The position numbers and the translations under genes are program-made. The notes below the pieces were generated by a model, which ran no database searches, was not told the origin of the DNA, and saw only the letters and a program-made list of their open reading frames with translations. DNA of 64,000 nucleotides from Atopsyche davidsoni (Eukaryota; Arthropoda; Insecta; Trichoptera; Hydrobiosidae), in NCBI GenBank assembly GCA_022113835.1, contig JAILWY010000026.1, positions 2,934,001 through 2,998,000 on the forward strand. The letters run 5' to 3'. This document shows, one piece after another, positions 52,201 to 61,919 of this stretch (within the stretch, counting starts at the first letter, position 1; every line of letters starts with the position of its first letter).

Positions 52201-55200
52201 AGCCATAAAACAAAACATTTGCACATTAAATTCAATATTTAAATATCTATAAAAGTCGCGGAGAAAACCTTCACGCTTGAGTAACATTAGTGGGCTCAAA
52301 GTAGTAAACACGCGAGAAGAGACACTCCCGAGGCCCGAGGGCCTCGGGGGCGCTCTCCGGTACTGCGGCAGGTGTGCTGGGGGGCAACATTTTAAACGTG
52401 TTTAAAATGGATATTTTCATCTTACATTATCAGTTTTTGACGCTCTTTTTCTTTTGAACCTTTTTTTAGTTGAAATTTACTTACGGCTCCTTCAAAATGT
52501 TGTTCTTATTTCTCGCGCTCGTTAGTAGGCGTTTTCCAAACCGTCCTTGTCGATTGAGCTGCGCACAAGCTTGATATTTCCTCCACGCTCGTGCCGGTCT
52601 GTCGGATGCTGAGGAACCGTTTCTGCTTCGGAATCACCGCGCATTCAGCTCCGAGAGTCTGAGAGGCGAGGCTGCGAGGGCCCGGCGGCCGCGGGCGGCG
52701 CTTATGGAGCGCGCAGGCCGCGGCCGTACAAGGCGCGCCCGCCACTTGCCACTTGCCACTCGCCACTCGCCGAGGAGGAAATTCGACTGTCGAATCCAGC
52801 GACGGGTGCCTGACCGACTGGCCGACACCACCCGCGACTCGGAGGCGAACGGAGCCTCCCAGACATGCCGGGAAACCGCGCACAGCAAACAATGCAGCCT
52901 GTGACTTTTCCGCGGGTCGTCCACCATTACCTAATCAAAAATTGCACAAGCGATGTCTGCGCAAGAGCCGCCGGAGATCAAACGAGGATCGCACGGATAG
53001 CAAAAAAATTACGCACAATTTCAGTGTAGTGCATTTCACATCTAAATGTTATTTAGATTAAGGGATCTCGTCTTGCGTATAGTTTTCCCGTCCGGCGAGA
53101 GTCGGGTTTTTCTCATGCGATATCATTGAAGTTGCGTCATACGCGTGTAGATTTTACACGTGAGATTCGTGAAAACTTTTTCTCTCCACAATGTAAATAT
53201 CAACATTCTTATAATAGACAAATTGCTCGGTAAACAATGCTTGTGAAAACGTCACGCGGAGAATAACGAAAAGCGGCCGGTAATGATATCCCTTATTTGG
53301 AGCTCTACAGGTGTGTGGATAGTGAACAGGCGAATTGGCCGCGGGTACGTTCTAAAGAAACGCGATATCGTGCGGCGACACGGCTCGCGGAAACAATGGC
53401 CGCGAGCACACGCGGGGCTCTCCATCCGCGTTCCGTCGATATTTGTGAAAACCGGCGACCGTTTCAATACTCCCTCCAATTAGCGATTACCTAGGTCCAG
53501 TTTTTCCTTCACTCCAGGACGTTGCGTCCTGCCGCGTTAATTTTGTTTCTTCACTTCGTCACTCCAAAGCAATGAGTATCGCCACTTTCGCTGCGAACCT
53601 GCACAGACATGCGGTCATTATTTCGTCGGTTCATATCGAACCGATTAATATTTAATAACTTTTTTTGCCGGACGGCGTATTGTAATACCGTTTCCGTGAC
53701 TAACGGTCGTCGTTTAATCCCCGATCTTAATTGTTAATTATTTCCACAATGCCCGCACGTGGAAGTGTATTTCTATACCGGAGCTCGAATTAATTTAACG
53801 CCAGGCACGGAATGCCTACAAATATTTATCATTTTACAAGAGGATGTGGCGTCGAGCCGCCCGCTGCACAATTACAGCGCGGAGTGGTTCGCCTTTCACG
53901 CACTTATCTTCCGATCCGCCGCTACCAATGCGGCATTAAGCATTAACGTATTTCGCAATATTATGATACATCGGACGATCTCGGGTGCCGGCATTCCTCG
54001 CGGCAGGCTGTGGTCCTCGTAGCTTTATATTGCCTGCGATCTCTGCAGCGCCTCCCCGAGGTGTTTGCCAATACCCCGCGATGAGAACTCGCGGATCGAT
54101 TATTCTGCAAACGTGACTATTTAGCGGTTATTTCCAGCGTAATGCATCCATCCACTCGTTCACGGCGCGGTGCATTTCGATATCCATAATGACAATATTA
54201 TGTCTGAGGAGCAAGTCAAACGAGGTTACCATTAGATATTCTGCGTTACATCACCGTTTCCATGCTTCTATGGTTTCTGTTCGAACGATATAATAGCTTT
54301 TAGCTCGAGACATCAGTGCGCCGTCCACCGTCCGCTGCCCGCGCTGGCTCAAGGTGTACCGCTCGCCGTGTTATTTTAATTATTGCCGAGTGTTTGCATT
54401 ATACTTCTCCAGTGGACAGGTGACAAAGTACTCTATGCAACGGATAAATTCCTACCGACTGGGCCCCGGCGTTTACAGACTCGATGTATTCCACCGAGTC
54501 TCATTTTGAGCAACACGAATAAGTACTTAATAATAAACTCAGCAATAATTTACTACGAGGTTTCAAAACATACACAATTTGAAAAGTTGCCTATGGGGTA
54601 TCTAGTTTCCTTTTCGAGTATTTTTTTATGGTATCGGAGATTGCATAAATTTGCAGGAATATTATTAACAATTTAACGTTTAGTAAATTTGTATTCACGG
54701 CCTGATCAGCAAACAACCACCCGAGACTAGAACGTGCATTATTAAAGCTAATAAGTCATTCCACTAATTACAGATTATATTATTAGTACTAACGTAATCT
54801 CCTGCAACTTGCGCGGCTTGACTATAACCTGTCCAGCTGCGAGAAGACAAGTTTCTGTAACATTCCTGGCGAAAACGTCTCATCTCCTGATCAAAATCCA
54901 CCTCGGCACTCACGCCATACCTCATATATCTCGATATTCGTTGGCATCGTTTCTATTAAAACATTGTTGAACAAAATTGTTCACATTTCTGTATATCGGT
55001 TAGGTTGGGTTAGAATATTTAAAAGATTAATCTCGACAAAGATGATAAATTTGTATATATAAAATGTGGTCCTTAGAAATAATGCGGCCCAGCAAGAAGA
55101 TTTTCTTAATCGGGAACTAGATTCGTTCAGGTGAAGCCTGCGATCAATAATATTTAATAAAACAAAACATGCTTTTTTGTAAAATGATGAGCCATTTTTT

Positions 55201-58200
55201 CCATGAATTAATCTCGCGCGGCTGCTAACTTTTTTCATTCTCGTTCCAGGTCAGCGCTGCAGACGCTCCACCGCGTGAGCTGCCGCGCCCGCGAGCAGAA
55301 TTACTTCCTGGGCGGCTCCAGCCACGACTGGGTGGGCTACTATGAGCAGCGCATCCACTCCGAGCGCTCCTGCCTCAACGAGTGGCACGCCATGGACTGC
55401 ATCGAGTCCCGCCGCCCGCCCTCGCCCGACTCCGTGCGGACCAAGTGAGTGGCCACCTCTGAACCACCCCATCGGCCCGACTGCTTATCAACCATGGGAT
55501 CCTGGGCTCAAATCTAAAAAAAAAAAATTAAATTCAAAAGGAAGCAAAACTTGTCGGATTTTCTGTGATTTCTAAAAATCGGAAACAGTTCCAGTCGGCA
55601 TGAGTCACTTCAACATTCGCTTGCATTAATCGACTCAGTCACTTTGTCTGCAAACCTATTTAACCAAAATCGGTTACTTCTGTGATACATGGAATGTCAT
55701 TATTATTAGCCAAAGAAACTCACACTCATTGTTTTCTTTATCTCACATTAGTATAACAACGAAACTGTTAAATTTCAGGCCGAGAGAACGCGAGGAGACA
55801 GAATGCGTCATCAGAACCACTCTGAAGGAAATCATGATGAGTGTAGACCTAGACGAGGTCACCAGCAAAGTTATCCGTGGTCGTCTTGAGGAGGAACTGG
55901 ATATGGACCTCGGCGAGTTTAAGCCGTTCATCGACCAGGAGATGCTAACCATCCTGGGCCAGATGGATTCGCCCACGGAAATCTTTGACCACGTCTACCT
56001 CGGCTCCGAATGGAATGCGAGCAACCTTGAAGAGCTGCAGAAGAATGGGTGAGCTTTTATAAGTCTAAATAAAATTTTCACAATATATCCACTACTCTGA
56101 TCAGTGATTTTTGATAAAATTTAATGTTTGATAACTAATAATATTGATGTTTGTTTCAGAGTCCGACATATTTTAAATGTTACCCGTGAGATTGACAACT
56201 TCTTCCCTGGTACATTCGACTACCTGAACATTCGAGTGTACGATGATGAGAAGACAGACCTTCTCAAGCACTGGGACAACACCTTCAAATACATCAGCCG
56301 GGCGAGGAAGGAGGGCTCCAAAGTTCTTGTTCACTGTAAGATGGGTGTGAGCAGATCGGCTTCTGTTGTTATCGCCTATGCTATGAAAGCTTTCGACTGG
56401 AATTTCGATAAAGCGATGAAGCATGTAAAGGAAAAACGCAACTGCATCAAACCTAATACGAGTTTTCTCTCTCAGCTCGAAACTTATCAGGGTATGCTTG
56501 ATGCGATGAAAAACAAAGAAAAACTACAAAGATCAAAATCTGAAACAAACCTCAAAAGTCCCGGGCTCGTTTCCAAGACAGATTCAAGAATAATGGAGCC
56601 AACACCTCTCATCCAGGCCCTCTCGGATCGCTGTAGAGGGAGACCTCGCTCCTGGTCACCCGATACCAGATTGGCATCTCAACTGCTTCCTCCCACATCT
56701 GTTTCTCTGGAGAACTTGGCTCCAGAAGCCAGAAACGTCCTGATGCCATGCGCTAATGGAAGTTACAGCGTATCCCAAAATCAAATTGTTCATCTCAGGG
56801 AAGATGGTGTTCCTAGTGTTAAACACATTGTAAATGAACTGGAATCTCATGCGGCTGCCACTAAAAGAAACCAAAAAGAAAAGAAGTCGCTGAAGTTAAA
56901 TTTGGCCAATAGTGCAGAGTCTCACAAGTTTGCTTCCGGTGATAACAATAGTGAATCAGCAGAGAGATCCGAACAAAAGACTGGAGATTCCAGTGAATCG
57001 AATTTTCAATTCAATACTCTCAATAACCTGGATATTATGGGGAATGTAGTTCAGTCTAAGGAGATCATAGATAAAACTGAAACCTGGGACCCGGGGGAAA
57101 ACAGTGGGGAAGATAAAAAACAATGCAATGACAATGACAATAGTGATAATATAAACCTTAATGAAATAGTGAAATGTGATAGCGGTATAGTAGACATACG
57201 TGCCAAACCTAGACATAGTGGAGATCCGTTTTCCAAACAACTGGATCGCGCATTCGACAAGGAAGAGCGACGGCAAGCAGATAGCGACACCACCGAGGGC
57301 AGCGGTGCTCCACCCAGCCGCCAAGGCTCTTGGAGCTCCTGCGACAGCGCCGTGGTGCTTGAGCGGCTGTCACGACACTCTTCCTGGGGCTCTTATGACA
57401 CACGGCCCTCTCGTAACTCTTCGTGGGGTTCCTATGATGAACCCTGGCACATGGGTACCGTGAAACGCACCAAGCAGAAGCTGGAGGAAGGTTCCACTAA
57501 GCGGACCTACCCAGAAGCAGAAAGTGCTGCCTGCAACGGCGTCCATGAGGCCGTCAACACCGTCCTCACGCACAAACTGCTCGCTCCCTCTTGTGATTTA
57601 GACATTATTAATGAAAACCATGAACATAATTGCGTAAAAACTAGTAAAAACTTTAAAAATGCCAATGGCATTAGTGTTAGCGTTGCTGATGAATTGGAGA
57701 AGAATGATAAAATGAGTGCCATACTAAAGGAACTTGACTTCAGCAGTGGAGAAGACTTATGTAATATTAAGAAAAGGAGTGGAAGCGTCTTCTCTCATCT
57801 ATCGGCGAGTGCTCCCGCCACTTCTAGTATTAACTTTCTGGAGAGGCACCCTTTGAGTCCCTCCGCAAGCTCTGTAGGAAATCTTTACTCTAATAGAAGT
57901 GCTGATCTCACCAATACGTCTGTCGTTAAGGCGTTCAGTTTGCAAAATCGTATGCTAAACAATTTGAATATGGACAATACTGCAATAATAAGTAGGACCC
58001 TCTCCGGAAAAGTGAAGAATTTAAAAATGGAATTTGAGGCTAAATCCAACACGAGGAATGATTGCAAGAATTCGGTAAATGTTGATGCAGTAGTACACAA
58101 TAGTAATACCAATAGTTCAGGTAGTGATAACAATAACAAAGGTAGAAGTTTGCCTTCTTCTCCTGTCAGTTTGCATGTTGATAAGCAAAAGCAAGCGGAG

Positions 58201-58635
58201 CCTGCACCTGCAGCGGACGCTCCAGGACATGCCGCCTCCCTGGAAGATCTCTCGGTCAAAGTCCTAGTAGGAAAATATGACAGGCCCAAAAGCCAACAAT
58301 TCAGCAGTAAAGTTAATCCTGCTGAGCCACCGATTCCCTTGAGGAAGTCGAGCTTAACCCGTGACGTAGAAAGTAGAGGTCAGAAAAAACAGACAGTACC
58401 AGCGATGAGAAATTCCATCTGCGGAATTCCGAGAGGTCCGCCTCCAGCTCAGAGACCGCCCGTCCCAACCGTGGTGTCCATGGCCCCCTTGGGCTTCCCT
58501 GCCAACGTTGTAGCTTCTGTCGTGGCCAAAGCTCAAACTAAAAAACAGATGCAGCATGGCAAGACTCACCCTCTGGCAAGGCTGAAGAACCACACTACTA
58601 ACAGATGTACAAACCCTGTCTACAATACTATGTAA
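26380..58635 (+). CDS. ssh: Slingshot cofilin phosphatase (5' partial, five visible coding exons)
   Basis: Slingshot dephosphorylates phospho-cofilin and so promotes actin-filament severing in the cytoplasm. Joining 26380-26558, 35810-35875, 55250-55444, 55779-56048 and 56160-58635 gives one open frame of 1061 residues plus TAA. Visible order: SSH N-terminal domain (about 1-146, with [31 protein letters not shown]), a DEK_C-like helical domain (about 155-207), then the dual-specificity phosphatase domain (from about 215) with P-loop [11 protein letters not shown]. The catalytic Cys codon is 56335-56337 and the P-loop Arg codon is 56353-56355. The YDDE motif upstream supplies the likely general-acid Asp. 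A long Ser-rich tail follows, with the conserved [10 protein letters not shown] segment and GTVKRTKQ, both recognisable from fly Slingshot. The first visible codon pairs with the middle of the known N-terminal domain, so the true start (MALV-type N-terminus in fly and vertebrate proteins) is missing here. Identity is near certain; the gene is incomplete at the 5' side. Confidence 0.96.
26700..27017 (+). pseudogene. Decayed Tc1/mariner-like transposase, C-terminal part
   Basis: From 26715 one frame reads [31 protein letters not shown], an in-frame TAA where a Leu is usual, then [20 protein letters not shown], and ends GGDWTPY with TGA at 27015-27017. QEDNNPKH carries the second Asp and NPIENVW the Glu of the DDE catalytic triad of Tc1-type transposases, a pattern shared across the family. 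The N-terminal DNA-binding half and first catalytic Asp are absent, so the copy is 5'-truncated and dead. The fragment lies in slingshot intron 2, starting within about 150 nt of the exon a donor. Confidence 0.85.
27018..27129 (+). mobile_element. Possible 3' flank and right terminal inverted repeat of the Tc1-like relic
   Basis: Non-coding sequence after the transposase stop, ending in ...gttacatactg followed by TA. Read on the other strand this starts CAGTATGTAACAAAAGAG, which has the shape of a Tc1-type terminal repeat next to a TA target site. No matching left repeat was seen upstream, in keeping with truncation. Confidence 0.3.
27688..27766 (+). repeat. GC-rich minisatellite, period about 20 nt
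   Basis: Four consecutive diverged units, each of the form CC(C)(T/A)(G)GAGC(G/A)CCCCGCC(A/G)CC, starting at about 27688, 27708, 27727 and 27747. It is a rare strongly C-rich patch in slingshot intron 2, followed by an A-run at about 27828-27845. On the minus strand it gives Gly/Arg-rich open frames. Confidence 0.7.
31193..31284. repeat. (AT)n microsatellite
   Basis: About 39 uninterrupted AT units to roughly 31271, then acac and a further short AT run. It lies in slingshot intron 2. Such tracts are highly length-polymorphic. Confidence 0.97.
35810..35875 (+). CDS. ssh: slingshot coding exon b (66 nt)
   Basis: A small exon between the acceptor tttttctag (ending 35809) and the donor gtaagt (starting 35876). 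Its first base completes the Gly codon of exon a, and it then encodes [13 protein letters not shown] and KPVSVQAM plus two bases of Trp. The GFSV...[12 protein letters not shown] signature is one of the best conserved Slingshot segments, so the exon is secure despite its size. Its length is a multiple of three, so skipping it would preserve frame. Confidence 0.95.
36693..36746. repeat. GC-rich hairpin followed by an 11-nt tandem duplication
   Basis: CAGCCCGGC (36693-36701) and GCCGGGCTG (36711-36719) form a perfect 9-bp stem with loop gcgagcttt. Directly after come two copies of tagaaagctcg (36725-36735 and 36736-36746), whose aaagctcg is complementary to the cgagcttt of the loop, so the loop could pair with either copy. 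Confidence 0.7.
43644..43702. promoter_or_regulatory. Cluster of DRE-like TATCGATA sites
   Basis: Two perfect TATCGATA octamers (43644-43651 and 43670-43677), plus TATCGACA at 43695-43702 and further tatcg cores just after. In flies the octamer is the DREF site, and clustered CGATA cores are bound by boundary factors. Whether the binding proteins act the same way in this species is unknown. Confidence 0.35.
45709..45786 (+). other. Upstream short reading frame before the alternative slingshot start
   Basis: ATG TCC ATA CAC ... TAG, 25 codons, lying in the presumed leader of the alternative slingshot transcript and ending 120 nt before its ATG. It is Arg- and Ala-rich because of base composition. 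If transcription starts upstream of 45709, it would be a uORF that could lower translation of the short isoform. There is no evidence for a functional peptide. Confidence 0.3.
45907..46004 (+). CDS. ssh: Candidate alternative first coding exon of slingshot (short isoform)
   Basis: ATG at 45907 opens 32 codons plus two bases ([20 protein letters not shown], then [12 protein letters not shown] plus GG of a split Gly codon) and stops at a clean donor, ggg|gtaaga, at 46005. The two trailing bases match the phase of the slingshot exon at 55250, so splicing gives G-SALQTLH in frame. The exon sits at the 3' end of a CpG-rich island (about 45550-46010) inside slingshot intron 3, as expected for an internal promoter. 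The start context is weak (C at -3), and a 25-codon upstream reading frame (45709-45786) precedes it. The predicted protein would skip exons a and b but keep DEK_C and the phosphatase. Support is phase, donor and base composition only; no transcript evidence is available here. Confidence 0.55.
49890..50150. promoter_or_regulatory. GC-rich island with CRE and paired E-boxes
   Basis: A CpG-rich island inside slingshot intron 3 containing a perfect cAMP-response element TGACGTCA (49941-49948), a TATA-like acataagg shortly after it (about 49954), and two perfect CACGTG E-boxes at 50076-50081 and 50090-50095. The motif cluster and composition look like a promoter or enhancer. No following exon in phase with slingshot was recognised, so it could serve a non-coding first exon or act as an enhancer. 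Confidence 0.4.
51861..51907. repeat. Tight hairpin with near-perfect 20-nt arms
   Basis: Arm 51861-51880 (atatcgtctcttagtcaaat) pairs with 51885-51907 across a 4-nt loop, with a single 3-nt bulge on the right arm. This is far longer than usual chance palindromes. No terminator role is expected in a eukaryotic intron; it may be a foldback remnant. Confidence 0.75.
52327..52348. repeat. GC-rich perfect 10-bp inverted repeat
   Basis: CCCGAGGCCC and GGGCCTCGGG separated by GA. It lies about 270 nt before the 52.6-kb GC island, and tactgcggcag|gtgtg just after it looks like a possible splice donor. Confidence 0.7.
52610..52950. promoter_or_regulatory. GC-rich island in slingshot intron 3
   Basis: A third CpG-rich island of this intron, with overlapping stop-poor frames on both strands that match no protein I know. 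It contains a short tandem of the heptamer GCCACTY at about 52742-52771. A 15-codon reading frame with a reasonable start context (ATG TCT GCG CAA ...) follows at 52952. It is plausibly a promoter or CpG-type regulatory element, but nothing defines a splice donor in phase with slingshot. Confidence 0.35.
55250..55444 (+). CDS. ssh: slingshot coding exon c (end of SSH-N domain)
   Basis: The acceptor tctcgttccag ends at 55249 and the donor gtgagt starts at 55445. The first G completes the Trp codon of exon b (W-SALQTLH); the exon then runs through [20 protein letters not shown] to [12 protein letters not shown] plus two bases of Lys. The wording closely follows fly Slingshot. This exon is the first one downstream of the 19.4-kb intron that contains the GC-rich islands, so it is the natural landing point for any transcript starting at those islands. 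It is 195 nt and enters and leaves in the same phase. Confidence 0.95.
55779..56048 (+). CDS. ssh: slingshot coding exon d (DEK_C-like domain and start of phosphatase domain)
   Basis: The acceptor aaatttcag ends at 55778 and the donor gtgagc starts at 56049. The exon is 270 nt. Together with the preceding bases it encodes KPREREETE, then [19 protein letters not shown], a helical DEK_C-like region, then the opening of the catalytic domain with [18 protein letters not shown]. This is close to identical to the fly protein in these motifs. The intron before it is 334 nt and the one after it 111 nt, so the 3' half of the gene is compact compared with the 9-kb and 19-kb introns upstream. Confidence 0.96.
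56160..58635 (+). CDS. ssh: slingshot terminal coding exon (phosphatase core and serine-rich tail)
   Basis: The acceptor ttgtttcag ends at 56159; the A at 56160 completes a Gly codon. The exon encodes [20 protein letters not shown], the catalytic P-loop [11 protein letters not shown], and AYAMKAF...[13 protein letters not shown], finishing the phosphatase fold by about 56500. After that comes a tail of about 700 residues rich in Ser, Asn and Lys, ending in a Pro-rich stretch ([13 protein letters not shown]) and NPVYNTM followed by TAA at 58633-58635. [10 protein letters not shown] just after the catalytic domain resembles the phosphorylation-dependent 14-3-3 binding segment described in other Slingshots. 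Three related nine-residue motifs with R..SW.S..D sit at 57319-57438. Exon-level identity is certain; tail functions are inference. Confidence 0.97.
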
Positions 58636-60720
58636 CAGTCACTGGTATCGTTATAACAAACTCAATGCCGTGCCTCACTATGTTCGATATCAGTGATTTT
58701 TTTCTTTTATTCAAAATTGCAGTTACAAAATTATATTGTAATCCCATCGTTAAAATGGTCATTTTTGTTTCTGCTACGATGTGAATCATAAAATAAATCA
58801 TCGATTTGATAGTCATCTCTCGGATAAGCGATCAGAATACTTTAAATAATCTTCCAACTATAGTACTGTTTGAAAAATTTGTAGGAATTGTCACAACTAT
58901 CGTGGGGATTCATTTCTTGTTCTTTCGTAGAAGATTTAGTTTCAATTCATTTTAATTATAATTATTATTTTTACATGTACCTTTTATTTTAAAGTCTAGC
59001 ACAATTTTTCTTTGGTGGACTAAGTTATTTATTTAAACTTATTATTATACAGCACAAAAAAACATTTCTGGTGCTTAGAAATATCTAAAATATAGTGATT
59101 ATGATACATGCACTAAATACAATATTCAATTCTTTAAAGTTGTCCTCATGAACTGCTTTCTTGTATTATATATTTTTTTATGATTCACATGAAATGGATC
59201 TATTCTTTCAAGTTGTATGAAAAGTGATTTTGAATATATGCAGTGATCTTTCAAGAATCCTATTTAATAATATAAAAGAAGAACTAGTCAGTTTGAGTCG
59301 GCCATTAGCCGCAGTACGAACTGCTCACCTACGGTGACTGCTACTTATCCACTGGACAATGCTGTGGCATAAGTGTTATCACAAATTATTTTTCACATTA
59401 GGATACCTACCGAGGAATTGTTTTACCTTATAAATAGAAATGGCCAGTCCAATGTATCACTGCCATTGCAATAATGTGTTTTTGTATTTCCATAAACTTT
59501 GTCTGTAACAAATCACTTACTGCCTAAAGCACCTAGATTATGTTCAGAACGTGTTATAATAATATATACACACATATCACAGTATTACGATCAAAACTGA
59601 GTATTTAGTATTTCGAATATTCAGGAATAATGTTTGCAGTTAATAACAGATAAGCCTTTTTGTAAAATCCTTACGCAGTAAATTGACCAATAATATTGTA
59701 AAAATTAAAATTTGACATCCTTTGTGAATGAAGTGTACTTTGGATTGTTTCTATCCCCCGAGTATTTTCATATTACAATTGCATTGAATCTTTTTAAGGG
59801 TAGAGATCTATCCCCATTTTTCAGTCTTATAGTTCCTTTCGAATAAAAAAATACTGACAAATAATTAATTACGATAATTTGTTTGACAACACAAAGCCTC
59901 TACCAAAAATTTGTCGCTGATTATTTAACTTTTACTATTTACGTATCCTATCACATAAGCGGCTAGTGTCAAGAAAAGTGTATATTTTTTTAGTTTTGAT
60001 AATGGCTGTCAAGATATCTAGTCTATTTTGTATGTGTGTAAATGTTGCAGCCGCCGGTTATTATTATATAGACATATTCAACTTATTTTCATTATTAAAT
60101 AATATTTGCAGTAGATCTAGTATTTGCCATGTTGCGAAAAATGGATATCAGTCTTGAGTATGCCAACAAAGCAATAGAAGGTATTCTGTAAAGCGATGCA
60201 CTCGCAGAAGCCAAAAGTTTCTCGTTCCATTATATAATCAGTCACATGTGACTTACAATATAAATTATATTATATAATTAACTTTACAATGAATAGTCTA
60301 TGTATCAAAACATAAATTTATTGAAAGAAATCGCTCTCTTTGGAATATATTGCTTGTATGGCTTAATGAAATGATGAGTTATAGTCGAATAAGTTTTGTC
60401 GACCAAAGCTCATGATTGTTTTTTTTAAATTGGATATAATTATGACTGGTATGGTATTATTTCTCAATCTTATAATGGAAGGCGCATGTTACTATAGTTG
60501 TAGTTAAAACCGTTAGAAGAAATTGCAACGTAAACCAAAAACATTATTACTTCATTGAAATTGAGAGCTGGTTTTAATGATTGTCCTACTCGATGTTGCT
60601 CAGAATGTTTAGTTCCAGCTTTTGTGTATAATTGTGATTAATGTAAATTTTTGTACTATAGTTTGTATAAAATAAGTATATGTTTTCCGCTTTGAAAATA
60701 AACTGGTTGTTGTTTTCAAA
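58636..60720 (+). other. ssh: slingshot 3' untranslated region
   Basis: AT-rich sequence after the slingshot stop with no recognisable protein. The best cleavage signal is AATAAA at 60697-60702, followed by GT/T-rich sequence (ctggttgttgttttc), which would make a UTR of about 2.1 kb. Possible proximal signals are AATAAA at 58792-58797 and 59842-59847. The true end is not fixed by sequence alone. Confidence 0.6.
60697..60702 (+). terminator. Likely distal poly(A) signal of slingshot
   Basis: Canonical AATAAA with a GT-rich and T-rich element 5-30 nt downstream, the usual layout of a strong cleavage and polyadenylation site. No further gene feature follows until the foldback element at 61521. 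Confidence 0.55.
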
Positions 60721-61520
60721 TTTATTGTGTTTTATTTTCTCCACACTAATTTTAAGTAGAGTAAAGAGAAGCAAAGTTTTTTTAGTAAGGATGATAAGCA
60801 ATGATTTTAACAATAAAAAAATCTTTACTTAAATTTAAACTGTAATCATTATTTATGGTGTTACAACTTTGATTGTGTCTTTGTTTTTAAAATTAATATA
60901 TCCTGGTCTGGTGATTCATTGCAAAACCTCGACAACTAAGAAAAATGATAATCTTTTGAGAACCCATTTTCATTCAATTAACACCCAAAAACCATATCAC
61001 ATTTATCCGTCTCCCCAAAAAATACCTAAAATATCACAAAAACTAAAATAAGGCTTTGTCAATGGCAGAATACTGAAATACTGAATAAACCCTGAAATAC
61101 TGTTTGATTATTGAGTTTTTGTTTCAAAAAAGTTAGAAAAGCAATTAGAAAATTGTTTTAAAGATTTGATTTTAGTAGCAGTTTTTTATTGCTACTTAAA
61201 ATTAAATTACTTGAGTATTGAGTGCATCTACTTAGAGAAGGTTGGCGGCCATTTCATTGAATACATATGTACTAATTTGGCTGTAATTCTGCATACACGT
61301 AAGTTTCCTCCTTCGATTTTTTTTTGACAAGTAGTAGGCTTTATTTATTGTTTCGAAAAATATGGACAAAATAGGAGCCCTTACGCCATTTTACCATTGT
61401 CAAGAATTCGCTGTGCAAGACTCATTTGTAACGCAGTCAACCCAAATTCTACTATAAAGCCACATTCAAGAACTTCATTTCATTATTACTGAATATTTAT
61501 TCTTGTTGTTTAGTCCTTTG
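60721..61520. other. Intergenic spacer, nothing recognised
   Basis: AT-rich DNA between the slingshot poly(A) signal and the foldback element. Short open frames have no motifs. A T-run followed by gacaagtagtaggc at about 61318-61341 loosely resembles the T-run and gacaggcttc at 61890-61912, but the similarity is too short to call a repeat. Confidence 0.5.
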
Positions 61521-61694
61521 ATTATTATAATGATAAAAGTAACTAAGTATTTTGTCTTCACATTGAGTTTATTTAAATTATTTGCATTACTAGTTTCAAC
61601 CCGATACACTGGGTCATCATCAGATGCTTAACTAAAACTTAACTAAACTCAATTTGAAGACAAAATACAAAGTTACTTTTATCATTATAATAAT
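61521..61694. mobile_element. Foldback (MITE-like) element with 54-nt inverted arms
   Basis: 61521-61574 and 61641-61694 are inverted copies of each other with about five mismatches in 54 positions, separated by a 66-nt loop containing tttcaacccgatacactggg. This is the layout of a non-autonomous foldback or MITE element; transcribed, it would form a long near-perfect hairpin. It sits between the slingshot poly(A) site and the TDP-43-like gene. I see no coding capacity and could not confirm a target-site duplication. Confidence 0.7.
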
Positions 61695-61919
61695 GGATCT
61701 TCACAAATCAAATGCCTTGTCCCTCTACAAAACTTTAATTATTAATTTATAAAGGGTTTTTTTTACACATATTTTTCCCTTCACAAACTCAATGACAAAA
61801 TTACAGAAATCCATGTACATGGAGCCACATCTTGTAAGCCCTATAACACAAACCGTAGATCAACATAAAAGAAAATAAAGGATTTTGGAATTTTTTTTTT
61901 TGACAGGCTTCAAATAAAT

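Larger units (their letters stand above)
35876..55249 (+). other. slingshot intron between exons b and c
   Basis: 19374 nt, GT..AG. It contains the three promoter-like GC islands (45.55, 49.9 and 52.6 kb), the alternative first exon candidate, the TATCGATA cluster, several perfect or near-perfect hairpins (36693, 37018, 51861, 52327) and a 1.3-kb stretch of raised GC at about 53060-54420 with no protein match. The clustering of GC islands in its 3' half suggests that much of the slingshot regulatory DNA is here. Confidence 0.8.

Noticed and set aside
52506..52892. 128-codon minus-strand frame in the 52.7-kb GC island
   Set aside because: No recognisable domain, overlaps equally long plus-strand frames, composition-driven.
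55342..55575. Ser/Pro-rich frame overlapping slingshot exon c
   Set aside because: It is the +2 shadow of exon c and runs through the splice donor into the intron.
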